64,000 nt of DNA from Endomychus coccineus (GCA_958510875.1 OY294067.1:144498046-144562045), one strand, 5' to 3'; shown: positions 31,308 to 45,249, counted from the first letter of the stretch. Made by a program: numbers and translations. The notes: generated from the sequence alone by a model not told the origin.

Positions 31308-32873
31308 TGTTATGATTTCATTTCATAGACAATAAAAATTTAAAAATAATAACTTACCGAACTATGAAAATCAGAAAAGATCAAATAAAAAATATTTTAT
31401 GGAATTAAAAACAATAATAAAAGCTAAATAATAGTTAGGATATTAATGTTAACAATGTAAAACATAATAAACAACGATGTAATAGTATAAGATGTGATAA
31501 ACAAGAACTTCAGTGAAAGTGAAGAAACGTTCAGTGTAACGAAATCATAAATCATAAGTAAAATGATTACAAAACTATCATGAGATAGTACAAAACATTG
31601 AATAATGTTATAGATATAAGTTAGGATTAGTAAATTTGAGTTATGTAATGTTAAAAGAATGTTATTGATATAATATGGTATGTATTAGATTTAAGAATAA
31701 GTAACTGTCAAGAAAACCATAAATATGGGAATAATCATATTAATAATAACCCAATCATAGGTTATATTATACCAAAGTGTGGGGAAAAATGTAGGCAATA
31801 TTAATTTAAAAAGAAGGAATCGCTAACAATTAAAATAAGTTGAAAATCTCAAATAACTCAAAAAGTAAAGTATACTAAATTCTGATTGGTCAATAGGAAT
31901 TTCTAATGTCAATCTGGTAACAATGAAGACTTGTGTCAGTTTCACAACAATTAACTTGGCATCCTTGATTTGAAAAGCAATCATCTCATAGGTTGTTTAT
32001 GACATAAAGTTGCGTCGGTTTTGGAGGCCTATAAAAACGAATCTGAAAGTAAAGAAGTTGAGTTTGCCATTACATCTGTAGACTGAAAGTACTACTGCAA
32101 CTCACCAAAATTTTATAACCTATAATAACCTCCAATTGAACGAAAGTGTTCCAAACTTCGATAGGTTCAAAGAAACCAAAGTTAATAAGTTTTATTAAAA
32201 GTCAACGATTATTCCATGTATCTGAATCCAGTAAAAAGGCTGTAATAACCTTCAATTAAGAAGAAGTCTCCAACGATTGCCAATCATCAATAATTTCAAT
32301 AAATCATCGAAAAGTTTCATGTTTTATCTAAAAGGATAAAACAAAGTATTATCAACAGTTCCTGAGTCTCAAGAAGAAGTAATCCAAATTAGTTACCTGT
32401 GATTATTGTGAAAAAGCATAGTATTGTGTAAAAGTGAATCATCAACGAAATTATAAAAGAATAAAATCGAAAATTGCCAACATAGTTAAACACACTTTTG
32501 GATATAAACTAAAAGTAAGTTTGTTTATTATATTTCCATTGTAGTGTTATTTGTAAATCTGAAAGAAAGATTGTCGTTTGTAATTTTGTAAACAACTATT
32601 AATATTGAATAGTTTTGAGGTTAAAGCTAGTTCTATGCTTAGAACATAAAACTAAATTGTAAATTTGAAACCCTGAGATAATTAGAGTCATAGAGATTTA
32701 AATATAGAAATTTTTTAACATTCAAAGAATATTGTGTTTAATTCCATAAAATAAAAATATATAAAAAGAAAAGGATCATTATTATTCAAAATAAACTAAA
32801 TAAAAAAGCTAGCCGGAAGAATAAATTATAATTATTAAATAAATAAAAACTCAGTAAGAGTTTTCTTAATAAT
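31308..32873 (+). repeat. 5' LTR of Gypsy copy B
   Basis: Begins TGTTATGATTTC and ends TTTTCTTAATAAT. A TATA box (TATAAAAA) lies at 32030-32037; transcription is expected about 25-35 bp downstream of it. It lacks the 59 bp PBS-containing tail present in copy A. Confidence 0.95.
32030..32037 (+). promoter_or_regulatory. LTR TATA box
   Basis: TATAAAAA within GGCCTATAAAAACGAATC, in the middle of the 5' LTR. The same element exists in all four LTRs. It is the likely core promoter of the retrotransposon. Confidence 0.6.
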
Positions 32874-32891
32874 TGGCGTCCAACGTGGGGC
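32874..32891 (+). promoter_or_regulatory. Primer-binding site, tRNA-Lys type
   Basis: TGGCGTCCAACGTGGGGC begins directly after the LTR. It differs at one position from the tRNA-Lys(1,2)-type PBS known from retroviruses (C for T at position 6), so a lysine tRNA is the probable minus-strand primer. Confidence 0.75.
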
Positions 32892-32963
32892 CATTTGAAA
32901 AAAGGAATAGAACCGCGTATCAAAATAATTTAAAGAACTAGATTAATTAATAAGAAAGTAAAA

Positions 32964-34355
32964 ATGGAAGGAGATAGACAGAGGACTCCAGAATTGATAG
33001 GATTTGATCAAGAGGGTGAAATGATTAGTGCAGAAAGACCACCAATAATAGATAGTCAATCACAAATAATGATATTGCTTGAAAGTTTAAATTTAAAAGC
33101 TAATGAAACAAATAAAAAAATTGAACAATGTAAGAATGAAACTAATGCTAGAATTGAACAAGGTATGAGTGATATAAGAGATGAAATTAAGAGAGTGAAT
33201 GATAAATTTGATAAAAGAACTGAGGAAATTATGAGAATAGTTGAAACTGAAAAAAAGGAAATAAGACAACATGTTGAAGAAAGTATAGATAATAAATTAG
33301 AAGAATATAATAGCTTTGTAAATAGAAAGTTTAATAATGTAGAGAAAGAAATAGATATTATGGAAAATAGAATGAATGATATGGGGAAGAATATTGAAGA
33401 GAATGTAAATGTGAATGTACAAAGTATAAGAGAAAATCAGAAAAAAATGATAAATGAACAAGATGAAAGAATAAAAAGAATTGAGAATAGATCCGAAGAG
33501 AGAATGAATATAGAATACAGAAATGTAGGTCATGAGAATACAATAAAATTTAATGGAAACATAAAATTATTACATCCATGCATTTTTGTTAAAGATTTGA
33601 AAAATGAAATACAGTATGAAAGGAATATAGAGAGAATGAAAAAATTAATAAGAGAACGATTGGTTGATGAACCATTGTTGTGGTTCAATTGCAAAGAAAG
33701 GGAATTAAATAGTTTAGATGAGTTTATAGATGAGTTTTTAAATAATTTTTGGGGTGAAAATGAACAATCGAAATGTCGAGAAAGATTATATTTTAGGAAG
33801 TATATAGAAGGGACTAGAAAAAGCATGAGTGCTTATGCACTTAGCCTATATAATGAAGCGCAATATTTAGAACCTAAAATGAGAGAGGAAGAGATAGTTT
33901 TATACATTTCAAGACAATATCGAAGTCAAATATCTGAGGCAATAGCTATTGCAAATATTAAAAACATGAATCAACTACTATCATACTTAAATAGAATTGA
34001 TAATAAGAATAACATAGGAACTAGGCAACAAAATGGACATAATGATAACAGGAACAATTACAGGGGAAATCAAAATTATAATAATAGATTCCAAAATAAT
34101 AATTATCAAAACAATTTTAGAAATAGAGATAATAGAAACCAAAATTATTATAATAGGGAAAATAGATATAATGGAAATAATGCCAATCAAAATAGAAATA
34201 GATATAGGGATTATAGAAGTCAAAATAATAATAATAATAGAAATAATAGTAGAAATGAAAATAATCAAAGGGAAGTAAACTGTAGTAGGATAGAAAGTAA
34301 TATGGAAAGGGAAGACTCTTCAAGTCAAAATAATCAACAAAATCAGGATTTTTAA
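32964..34355 (+). CDS. gag: Gypsy gag-like protein, copy B
   Basis: 463 residues starting MEGDRQRTPELIG. Same architecture as copy A (coiled coil, capsid-like region, Asn/Arg-rich tail) plus a short duplication in the coiled coil (NKKIEQ...NARIEQ). It ends GAT TTT TAA; a slip of one base at TTT before the stop would continue in the pol frame (LRKHEYHVNV...). Confidence 0.93.
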   Translation: MEGDRQRTPELIGFDQEGEMISAERPPIIDSQSQIMILLESLNLKANETNKKIEQCKNETNARIEQGMSDIRDEIKRVNDKFDKRTEEIMRIVETEKKEIRQHVEESIDNKLEEYNSFVNRKFNNVEKEIDIMENRMNDMGKNIEENVNVNVQSIRENQKKMINEQDERIKRIENRSEERMNIEYRNVGHENTIKFNGNIKLLHPCIFVKDLKNEIQYERNIERMKKLIRERLVDEPLLWFNCKERELNSLDEFIDEFLNNFWGENEQSKCRERLYFRKYIEGTRKSMSAYALSLYNEAQYLEPKMREEEIVLYISRQYRSQISEAIAIANIKNMNQLLSYLNRIDNKNNIGTRQQNGHNDNRNNYRGNQNYNNRFQNNNYQNNFRNRDNRNQNYYNRENRYNGNNANQNRNRYRDYRSQNNNNNRNNSRNENNQREVNCSRIESNMEREDSSSQNNQQNQDF

Positions 34356-37300
34356 GAAAGCACGAATACCACGTTAATGTATTATATGAACATCAGAGGG
34401 AATACATTGACTACGAACAGCAAAGGGAAGAAAATGAAAGTATAGGTTTAATTAAATTAAAAGGTTTTTTAAAAGGGAAAGAAGTAGAAATTATGTGTGA
34501 TACAGGATCAGAACTATCTTTAATAAGGGAAGAACTATTGTCTGAAATAAAATTAACAAATCAATTGAAAATACCAAAAGTAGAATTAGTAAATATTAGT
34601 GGAAAGAAAATTACTGAAGTATCAAAAATGATTACTGAGCATATTATAATAGGGAAGTCAAGTCTAGAGATGCAATTATTTGTAGTGCCGAATATGAAAT
34701 TGGATATTGTTATGGGAACTGATGAATTAGAAAAGCATGGAATTATTATAGATTACGAGGAAAAGGAAATAAAGTTGTTAGATGAAATTATAAAGATAGG
34801 GAAAGGGGAAAATGAAAATATTGACAGACCAAATGAAGGTTGCAATATAATAAATGCGGTCGAAAGAAAAGACTCAAGCAGAAATTTAAATGAAATAATC
34901 TCGCAGATGAAAATATCCGAGAAGTATAGGGGAATAATATCAGAAATAATTTCACAACATAAAGGTTTAATAATTGATGAAACTCGTATAGCTAGTAATT
35001 ATATTCATAAATTCCAAGTCAAAGAAATTGAAAATTTTAAATCCAAGAACTATCCAATCCCATACAAGTACATAGAAGATGTTAGGAAAAAAATCGGTGA
35101 AATGCTAGAACAAGACATAATAGAAAGAAGTAAAACAAAATATATAAACCCTATTGTTATAGCAAAAAAGTCAAATGGTGATATTAGGTTATGTTTAGAT
35201 GCTCGAACATTGAATAGATTGTCAGTACCACAATATGAAGCTCCTAAAAATATAGAGTCAATTTTTGGTAGAATAATAAAGGCACAAAATTTTAGTAAAG
35301 TTGATTTAAGACATAGTTTCTGGTTGATTCCTTTACATGAAAGTTGTAGAGATTACACTGGTTTTATGATAGATGGAGAAGTGTATCGTTTTAAAGTTAC
35401 GCCTTTTGGTATTCAAAGTGCATGCAGTGCGTTAGTTAGAAGTATGAATCAAATATTAAATAAATTTGAAATTTTTGTAGTTCATTATATCGATGACATA
35501 TTAATATTTTCTAGAACAGTAGAAGAACATAAAGATCACATAAAATTAGTTTTGAACGAATTAGATATAGCAGGTTTAAAAATAAATATTGAGAAATGTG
35601 AATTCTATAAAACAGAAATTAAATTTTTGGGTTATAAATTAACGAGGGAAGGTTTAGAAATGGATGAAGATAGATTAGATGTAATTAAAAATTTCAAAAG
35701 ACCCACTAATCTTAAAACTTTGAGGGGATTCTTAGGTCTAATAAATTATTTCAAAAGGCTCATTCCTGATTTAAGTCAGAAGGAGATTCCATTAGTAGAA
35801 TTACTTAAAAAAGGGGTAAAATGGAAATGGGATAATGAAAGACACGAAGCTTTCCAAAATTTAAAAGATATTTTCATTAAAAAATTAAAAGTCTATCATG
35901 CACAATATGATAAACCTTTCATATTAAGAACAGATGCTTCTAAACAAAGATTCAGTGGTGTTTTATTACAAAAACAAAATAATGAAGAAGTGCCCATAAG
36001 TTTTGTGTCAAGAATGACAAAAGTTCATGAAAAAAATTACAGCGTTACTGAATTAGAATTAGCAAGTATAGTTTTTTGTGTAAAGAAATTAAGATTTTAT
36101 TTGTTAGGGAATAAAGTAAGGGTAGAAACTGATCATAGTGCATTAACAAGTATATTTAAAAACAAGTTTGTAAACAGTAGGATTCAAAGATGGATTTTGT
36201 TATTGCAGGAATATGATTTTGAAATAAAACATATTCCAGGAAAATTAAATATAATAGCTGATACTTTAACAAGAGAAGAGGGGAATTTAAAAATTGATAA
36301 AAGGAAATATAAAGTAGGAGCAAATATTTTATTAGAAGTAAGGGGTTTATTTTCATTAGAGAGCATTAAAAACAATCAAAGTACTTTATCAGAGAAGGAT
36401 AAAAAGAAATGTAAAATCAAAGAGGGAGTTTATTTACAAGATATAGGTAGGAAAGAATTATACAGAATAAATCAAGACCTAACTTTAAAAATTTTAAATC
36501 ATTTACATAGTGAATTCAATCACATAGGAGCAAGGAAAATGTGGCTCATATTCAGAGAAAATTATATAGGTAAAGGAGATTACCAAATTGCAAAAGAAAT
36601 CACAAAGAAATGTGACATATGTCAAAGAGCAAAGCCTAAAAATATAATTAATCACAATTTAGCAAAGAGTATTATAGTAAAGGAATGTTTAGAAATAGTA
36701 GCAATAGATTTTTTAAGTGAGTTAATAGTAACAGAAAAAGGAAATAGACATATTTTGGTTGTAGTAGATTTATTTTCTAAATATATAAAATTATATGCTT
36801 GCAAAACGACAAAAAGTAGAGAAGTAATGCATAAGTTAGAAAACTATTTTGAAGAAATTGGTAGGCCAAGAAAGTTAATTACAGATAACGCAACATATTT
36901 CAAAAACATACGTTTCAAGTATTTTTGCAAAAGGAATCTAATTTTTCATCAATTAACAAGCATCAGACATCCTCAATCCAATCCATCAGAACGTTATATA
37001 CAGGAAGTAATAAAATATCTGAGAATATCTTGTGAGGGTAAACATCATCAATGGGATGAATCAATATCCAGAGTAGAAAAATGTTTAAATCATTGTCCAA
37101 ATACTACAACAGAGAAAACACCTGTATTAATAATGAAAGGCGAAGAACCAGATAGAAAATGGTTAGATGAAAATTCAGTAGAGCGAAATGAAATTTTGAA
37201 AGATATCAGTAATAGGTTAGAAAGAAATGCAAGAAAATATATGAATAGGCAAATGAGAAAAAGAGGAAGGTTAATTAAATTTGAAATAGGTGAATTAGTA

Positions 37301-37486
37301 ATAGTAAGAGCAATGAGAGTAACTAATAATAAAAAGAATATATGTGGAAAATTATGTTTTGCTTTTGAAGGTCCATATGTAGTTATGAATGAAAATGCTG
37401 AAAATAGTTATGAATTAATGAATCCTGAAAACGGAAAGATAAGGGGAATATTTAATATTGATCAAATATACAAGTATAATTATTAA
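34352..37486 (+). CDS. pol: Gypsy pol polyprotein, copy B (PR-RT-RNaseH-IN)
   Basis: Open in the -1 frame from the gag stop; the ATG-initiated part is 997 residues from 34493. Protease DTG at residues 3-5 of that part, RT YIDD at 332-335 (35486-35497), RNase H first Asp at 481, integrase zinc finger with H670 and C707/C710, catalytic D739, D798, E833, then a basic C-terminal domain (KKNICGKLCFAFEGPY). All catalytic residues are present, so the element could be active. The expected mode is gag-pol fusion by -1 frameshifting at the end of gag. Confidence 0.95.
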   Translation, partial: LRKHEYHVNVLYEHQREYIDYEQQREENESIGLIKLKGFLKGKEVEIMCDTGSELSLIREELLSEIKLTNQLKIPKVELVNISGKKITEVSKMITEHIIIGKSSLEMQLFVVPNMKLDIVMGTDELEKHGIIIDYEEKEIKLLDEIIKIGKGENENIDRPNEGCNIINAVERKDSSRNLNEIISQMKISEKYRGIISEIISQHKGLIIDETRIASNYIHKFQVKEIENFKSKNYPIPYKYIEDVRKKIGEMLEQDIIERSKTKYINPIVIAKKSNGDIRLCLDARTLNRLSVPQYEAPKNIESIFGRIIKAQNFSKVDLRHSFWLIPLHESCRDYTGFMIDGEVYRFKVTPFGIQSACSALVRSMNQILNKFEIFVVHYIDDILIFSRTVEEHKDHIKLVLNELDIAGLKINIEKCEFYKTEIKFLGYKLTREGLEMDEDRLDVIKNFKRPTNLKTLRGFLGLINYFKRLIPDLSQKEIPLVELLKKGVKWKWDNERHEAFQNLKDIFIKKLKVYHAQYDKPFILRTDASKQRFSGVLLQKQNNEEVPISFVSRMTKVHEKNYSVTELELASIVFCVKKLRFYLLGNKVRVETDHSALTSIFKNKFVNSRIQRWILLLQEYDFEIKHIPGKLNIIADTLTREEGNLKIDKRKYKVGANILLEVRGLFSLESIKNNQSTLSEKDKKKCKIKEGVYLQDIGRKELYRINQDLTLKILNHLHSEFNHIGARKMWLIFRENYIGKGDYQIAKEITKKCDICQRAKPKNIINHNLAKSIIVKECLEIVAIDFLSELIVTEKGNRHILVVVDLFSKYIKLYACKTTKSREVMHKLENYFEEIGRPRKLITDNATYFKNIRFKYFCKRNLIFHQLTSIRHPQSNPSERYIQEVIKYLRISCEGKHHQWDESISRVEKCLNHCPNTTTEKTPVLIMKGEEPDRKWLDENSVERNEILKDISNRLERNARKYMNRQMRKRGRLIKFEIGELVIVRAMRVTNNKKNICGKLCFAFEGPYVVMNENAENSYELMNPENGKIRGIFNIDQIYKYNY

Positions 37487-37574
37487 TAAATTTAGTTCAT
37501 GAAAATAAAATCAAAAGATAAATAAATTTTAAATATTAATGTGAATAATATGTTAAAATTGATTTAGGGGAATT

Positions 37575-39259
<1,685 letters not shown>

Positions 39260-39442
39260 TAAGGACAACTTGATCTATGAGGACATTTCATTCATGGAAC
39301 CACGACTTCGAGGACATTTGATGACTTCGGGGACAGTCCTCAAAGTTTACTGCAGTCTATCTATAACATCAGGGACAGTCCTCAAAGTTGCTTGTTTAAC
39401 CATGTCAGTCTCCGAGGACAAAGGAGTGATTGAGGACAGTCT
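39260..39442. repeat. Cluster of GAGGAC/GTCCTC motifs next to (TA)n
   Basis: About seven GGACA words in 180 bp, two of them as GGGACAGTCCTCAAAG near-palindromes. The same motifs recur at 58719-58912, again directly beside a TA tract. There is no coding potential. It could be a repeat family or a protein-binding array; the role is unknown. Confidence 0.6.
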
Positions 39443-40233
39443 GATTTAGTGACTTTATATTGATCTAGGGAATTTTGTTTCTAGGTTATCAAATAATATT
39501 TATTCATGTTTAAAGTTAGATCAGACATATTAGTAATATATGGATTGATATACTAAATAGACTTCATTGTACAAACTTACTAACCTTAGGTTTAATTAAC
39601 CAGATAACTAAGATAATCAATATTATTTACCTTCGCTTTCATAATCAACATACTAAAGTCATTTCAACAAATGTGCTTTATCTTCTTAAAGTGCACGTTT
39701 TTCATAATGATCCTAGCTGCTTGTTAACTTTACTTTTCAAACGAAAAAGAATTAGCTCTAGCTATTATTACTTCCAAATACAGGTAGGTGTATAATTTAA
39801 TTATATCATCCAATAGGCAACTGCTGAAGAAAGCTACCTACGTGATAGTTCACACTTGATTGATCAAATATAGCTTACCGTTCTGTCAAAGAATACATGT
39901 AAGCATTTCAGGAAAACGTGAAACATGTTTTGAATGAATTTAATCCAATAGTGGGAAAGGGACACAGCCTTCTTTGGATTGATTAAGCTATGGTACGGTT
40001 CGAAGAATAAGTACTCTACAACAAATTAAAACTGAAATTTACATCTGAAAGCTTGTGCCAGAAAATATGCATCATTGATAAAATATAATACAATATTTGA
40101 ACTGGTGGTGACAAATCCTATGATTTTGTTTTGGGCAAAATTTGAGAAACAGTTTTTGGTTTACATAACCAATACGGTCATGATGGCAGTGTATAAGACA
40201 GCATGCTTCTAACAAAATTATACCGTTTGATCT

Positions 40234-40455
40234 ACACGAATAATATTAATAAATAACAGGAGGAAACCCCAGCTATTTCAGAGGAGACCTGTTGTTCTGA
40301 AGGACATTAGTAACATGGAATTATGTGATGCCTTTGTCATTGACAATCTACCGTCTCAAAATATAATCACAGGTAATGAAAACAGAGAATGTAGTATTGA
40401 GCAAAATACATCGCCAGAATATCATGAAATAAGTAACATTCAAAATTTCACATAA
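40234..40455 (+). CDS. Exon-like open stretch, unknown protein
   Basis: An open frame containing VVLKDISNMELCDAFVIDNL and ending NIQNFT at TAA 40453-40455. Composition is protein-like, unlike its surroundings. No complete gene structure is apparent: there is a weak AG at its start and no clear partner exon nearby. It could be a terminal exon of an upstream gene displaced by the retrotransposons, or a remnant. Confidence 0.25.
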   Translation, partial: TRIILINNRRKPQLFQRRPVVLKDISNMELCDAFVIDNLPSQNIITGNENRECSIEQNTSPEYHEISNIQNFT

Positions 40456-40985
40456 ACCGACTTTGAGAACCGAACAAGTATGTCTATATAACAGAAAACA
40501 ATATACTTCTACTACTACTTACTATTCCTACTATTGAACATAGAAGGAAGCAAGAATTATATAAAAAACAAATGCTTTTATTATATATACACATAGAAGC
40601 TGAGAGAAAGAAGTATTTTGATACAATAACATAATATGTTATGTATAGGTAATAACTAAATAAAATAAATAGGTATCTGTAGTTATTAATTTATACATTT
40701 TCTTGATCAAATATACTCCTTGCTAATTGGCCATATATTGTCTGTGTTATTACTGTTGTTGATCATTTCATTCTCCATTATTGCATTATGGTTTTCGTTC
40801 ATCTTTAATCTGATATGGTGTAAGTTGATGTTGCAACAACTATCAGCATTGCAGAGTATCAATATCTACTTTCACACCTACTGATAAAGTTGGAAATCTT
40901 TTCTCCCAAACCTAACAGGTACTCTTTTGTACAGTATTTTTTGTTCTGACTAGCGATTCGTTATATAACCGTCCAAGATGTATTT

Positions 40986-41103
40986 GTTTATTATAACTGT
41001 TAATAATGAACACCATTTCCAAATTGTTTAGTCATGACTGTAACTTATTTGAAAATTCCTTACTGAAAAGACAATTTGTTTATTATTAACAGTTATAACA
41101 AAC
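40986..41103. repeat. 22 bp inverted repeats, 118 bp span
   Basis: GTTTATTATAACTGTTAATA at 40986 onward and its near-exact reverse complement at 41082-41103. Size and AT-rich ends are MITE-like. Confidence 0.55.
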
Positions 41104-42775
41104 TGCACCAAAGGCGGGGGTTCTTCACAGAACAACTATAGTTTTCCTAGAACTGAAATGGAATACTCATGTCATTGCACATTTCATAAGAGAAAGGGTA
41201 CCTTTATCGATGAAAACGACGTGTCTTATATCATATTTACAATTGGCGATAAGCCAAAAAGAACTGAATGATCCCTCACAACAAGGATCATATTACTTCA
41301 AGAAGAACCACCTCACATAAATATTTGGTACTTTTGGATATTTTCACATTTTTAAATAATTGAACCGCAATGACAGTATTAGGATATTCACCATCTGGTT
41401 TCAAATATTATATCAAGTTGATTTATTTATTAATATCAATGGCATATATTAATATCTCCCTATAGGTTTTGTCATTTTGAGTACAATCAAAACAAAATAT
41501 TCATCAATCAAAGAGTATATTTTTTGAGATATCCAAGTAATATAAGAAAGAACTTTTTCGAAGTTCAATTATTTTGCTTCTATTATACAATTTCATTGCA
41601 AAATATGCCAAATCCGCCACATTAGGTTGAAAAGCTGGCAAACAAATTAAAAAAAATATCATAGTTTTTCTTACCGGTTCTTGGTACTAAACTATACGGT
41701 GACGAAGAAGCACATACGTACGCAGACAAAAATTTGGGAGTTTCAAAATGTATTAAATGTAAATTGTGTATTTAGCACAACTTTACAAACATACTTGGTG
41801 AACAATCCACCCCCCCCCCTTGCGTACGCGCTTGAGGAGCCTTGGAAGAGCATATCAGGTTTACTTACAGTAGTGAATCCATGGAAATGGTTGTTGTTAC
41901 ATAAAACTTGTATTCAAGCTAGTAATATGAATCAACTTGTTATATACTTTTCCTTTGGAATATCAATAAATATATTCAACGATAGTAGAGCTACGAGAAT
42001 TATGTCCTTAGAAAGACTATGCGGTGCAAAGAAAATGATGATCGATTCGGCGGAACCAGAGTTTTTAAACATTTTACTTGAAGGGGATTGAGCATTGCTA
42101 CAAAACAACAACAAAATTGGCTATATGGGAAATTGGGACTATTTATGAGGGTATAGGCCCAATCTTTTCCAATTACCCCAAAGAGAAAAATTGTTTGAAA
42201 CTAATGTTGCTATTCGAGAGATGCTATGTGAGAAAGCGCCGACGTCGATGGTTAAAAATATCGCCAATACTAAACTTTTCCGAATTTCTGTTACTCTATA
42301 ACACAAAGCCTGAACGCCTACAAAAGGCTTAGAGAAAAGTCGAAGCTTACGACAGTACCGTTTAGTCTTAATGGTGCATGGCCAGTATTGAGTGTGACAG
42401 GTGACAGGTTATATGTTGCACCTGTTCCTAGGGTGTCATTGTTTGATTGGAAAGTGATTTACTTGCAAATGACCATGTATAAGAGTGTTATGACTGAATA
42501 AAGTGCGTTTCAAAAAGGCTTTCTAAGGCAACGTTTATTTTAAATTTCATTTTCTATCGGAACAGATTACACTGCAGACGACTTGCAAGGAAACCTATAG
42601 ATATTCTGCAAATACTATGATTTTATCCTCACTTTTACATAAAATAATTAGTCCATATTTGCCGCATCCAAAAACTATGAAGAAAGTTTCTAATTCATAG
42701 TTAAGCGATCTGGTAGTTGAAGACAGATAAATGTTCCTTATATACTTCTAAAATCAATTTGAATTTCGAAATAGA

Positions 42776-42985
42776 AATAAAAATAACAATACTTTTATCT
42801 GTATTGTAAAATTGAACACTACTATGTCTATATCACTTTTATTTGAGACTTCCGTTACTCGAGTTTCAAACGGTATTTGAATACAGTTTGAAGATGGCGT
42901 AATAAGGCTCAAACAAATAAAAGTGTATCAACATAATATTGTTCAATTCTACAACATGTGTAAAACGATACAATAATACTTTTAC
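42776..42985. repeat. MITE-like element with imperfect 65-75 bp inverted arms
   Basis: Left arm words ATACTTTTATCTGTATTG, AAAATTGAACACTACTATG and CACTTTTATTTGAG recur inverted on the right as CTCAAACAAATAAAAGTG, ATATTGTTCAATTCTA and ACAATAATACTTTTA. No ORF is present. Confidence 0.5.
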
Positions 42986-43351
42986 TCTATGAGATCCATA
43001 TTAGCTATTTTTGGATTACTGAGCCGGAAATATTGTTGATACCACTGCAATAACCCGTTACTTATAACAACAGCATTTGGGGTGTTGGGGAAAATGAACT
43101 CTCTTAAAAGAGAAGAAATTTTGCAATTATTGTTTAAACAATAAGTTAGTATAATGTTTATTCATGAATAGCATTATTCTAGAAGGTTTTTCTGTCTACA
43201 CAGGTCCCAAGTAATCGATGAATATTGATATCAACTACCATCTCTATATAGTCCCGCCAAAAAAGTTTAATTTTTTATTTGTTTGTTTGAAGCTTATAAA
43301 ACGACCTTATGAACAAATACTATATCTCGGCATAGGAACATCCGTTTCAGG

Positions 43352-43680
43352 ATGAGATGCTTAGTTAGAGCTCAATTGTTTAATAAAGAACGGTATAATA
43401 AGTATATTGTTGATAAAATGACCAGAACACCAAATAAAACTGTTTTACGTCTCTCACCATATCACTGCGAGCTTAATTCAATTTGGGCGGAAATTACACA
43501 TTCGGTTCCAAATTTGCTGATTGATAAAATTCATTTCATTAGGCTACAATTTACGAAATAAGATTCGTGACAGAAATAGATTCGGTAGGTACCTATGTGA
43601 AGGAAAAAATTGGAAAGAAATATGTGGGAACTTGATAATATAATTGAAGCAAATATTGAGTCATTATTATAAATTTAAAT
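43352..43680 (+). pseudogene. Remnant DDE (Tc1/IS630-type) transposase C terminus
   Basis: An ORF at 43352-43561 ends with NKTVLRLSPYHCELNSIWAE. The PPYHCELNPIExIWA block is a hallmark of a DDE transposase family common in insects; here three to four residues, including the last catalytic Glu region, are deleted. Downstream sequence to about 43680 looks like a shifted continuation. The N-terminal two thirds are missing or unrecognisable. Confidence 0.65.
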
Positions 43681-45240
43681 CATAATAAACATGTATTTTA
43701 TTATTTATATTTACATTCATAAAAACTTGTTTGTTTCAAGCAAAATAGCCTGTTAGTTCTAAGCTAGTCCGCATCTATGTTTTCTATGGTCAGCATTTCA
43801 AACCGCTAATACCGCGATGGCAATCTATTTTGTTCACGTGAAAGCCACAAGTAATTTGTTTACGTTTCTTCTATCTTGGATGGGTATAGAATAGATCAAC
43901 AAAGAGTTATAGAACTCTTTGGTATATGCATAGACTAGAGGTAGCTACAAATCCTTGAAAATGAACATTCGGCATCAAACAAAGAAAGCGGCATCGACAC
44001 AATGACGAAGTCAAGACGTCTCTGAACGGCCGCCTGTAAATTGTATAGGCCGCTACGGTAGGCGCCGAGTTCACGGCGAAGGGTTCTCAAGTTCTTATTA
44101 GATATTTTTGTTTATTGCCCTGTACGTCACAAAAACCACTTTTGTTGTGACATCTACCGTCGCAAGGTTGACTAATGCACTTATTTCAGGTGAATTTACA
44201 AAATCCTTCCGAAATCTATACTTCATATTTATATTTTATGTAATAAAATATAATATAATTTAATAAGAATGTAGACTAAGTTGGTTTTCTATTGATCTAC
44301 AAAAGTTTTGGTCCGATCGTTGTGATTTTTGTCTCAACTTAAAGATAAATGTGTAATGCAATGTATACAATAAATAACATGATTAAGGTTATATTTCACG
44401 TAAACTAACTGTTGAAAGATCCGAATTTACCTTCGAAAATAGCATGTTTTCAATAATTTATTTTGAAGGCGTAAACATTATTTATATAATTTCCATTAAT
44501 TAGATATGATAATTGTCTGCATTGTGTGCTTAATTTTTGTAATCAATACAGAATGAGATGTAAACGTTTTACATCTAATTTAGTATACCCTGTATACCCG
44601 GGCGGCAGCCAAAATCCAGAGGTTCTGTATCAAAAATAAATCACGAATTATTGTTTATGGTTATTAAGTTAATTATTTTGAAATTATAACAAATTGAATA
44701 CAAAATATTCTGTATTATAAGTGACAATAATGCACTCAACAGCAAAGCCAAGAAAAAAATTTCTAAACATAAGTTAAGTATCCAATTGATAATTCAATTA
44801 TTGTATCATTCTATTATTATTATTATACACTTCGCGACGAAGTCGATCGGAAGTAGGCATATATTGTATTTACTCAAGCTATTTCTTAAATCGTTAAAAA
44901 AAGTTCTAGAGCTAAAATTCCTGCACCGTAGTATTTTTCATCGAATTTCCAGCAACTTTAGAAATATCCGTCCTTGAATATTCGTCCGAAATTTGTCGAC
45001 ACGATAACTCAAAAACGCAAGGTCCTATCATATTCAAATTTTGACAAATAATCGTTTGCTGTTCGGTGACAAACCCTATTGTTTTTCAGAGAAATCGTGT
45101 AATACACCCCTCTTTTAGAAAGGCTGAAATTTTTTGAAAAATCAATTCAAAACTTAAATTTAAGCTGCTTTTATCGAAATTTCGTACAACAACAAAATTA
45201 ATAATTGAAGTATACTTTAAAATAACATCGTACATCAAAA
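43681..45240. other. Intergenic, AT-rich, nothing recognised
   Basis: A GC-richer patch near 44010-44090 (GGCCGCCTG...GGCGCCGAG) stands out, but no gene or repeat boundary was found. Confidence 0.35.
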
Positions 45241-45249
45241 TGCTTGTGT

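Larger units (their letters stand above)
39443..42775. other. Non-coding region with one exon-like island
   Basis: Apart from the entries listed separately (40234-40455 and 40986-41103) I see no gene. A C9 run lies near 41811, inside a 136-codon ORF (41681-42091) without recognisable motifs. Confidence 0.4.

Noticed and set aside
33297..34323. Several ORFs opposite to the gag gene (and the matching set at 28269-29250)
   Set aside because: They are antisense translations of the Asn/Arg-rich and coiled-coil gag region; low-complexity Ile/Tyr/Phe runs confirm a shadow origin.
41681..42332. Two overlapping plus-strand ORFs of 136 and 84 codons
   Set aside because: No motif, a C9 homopolymer inside the first, no splice context and no recognised homology; treated as chance.
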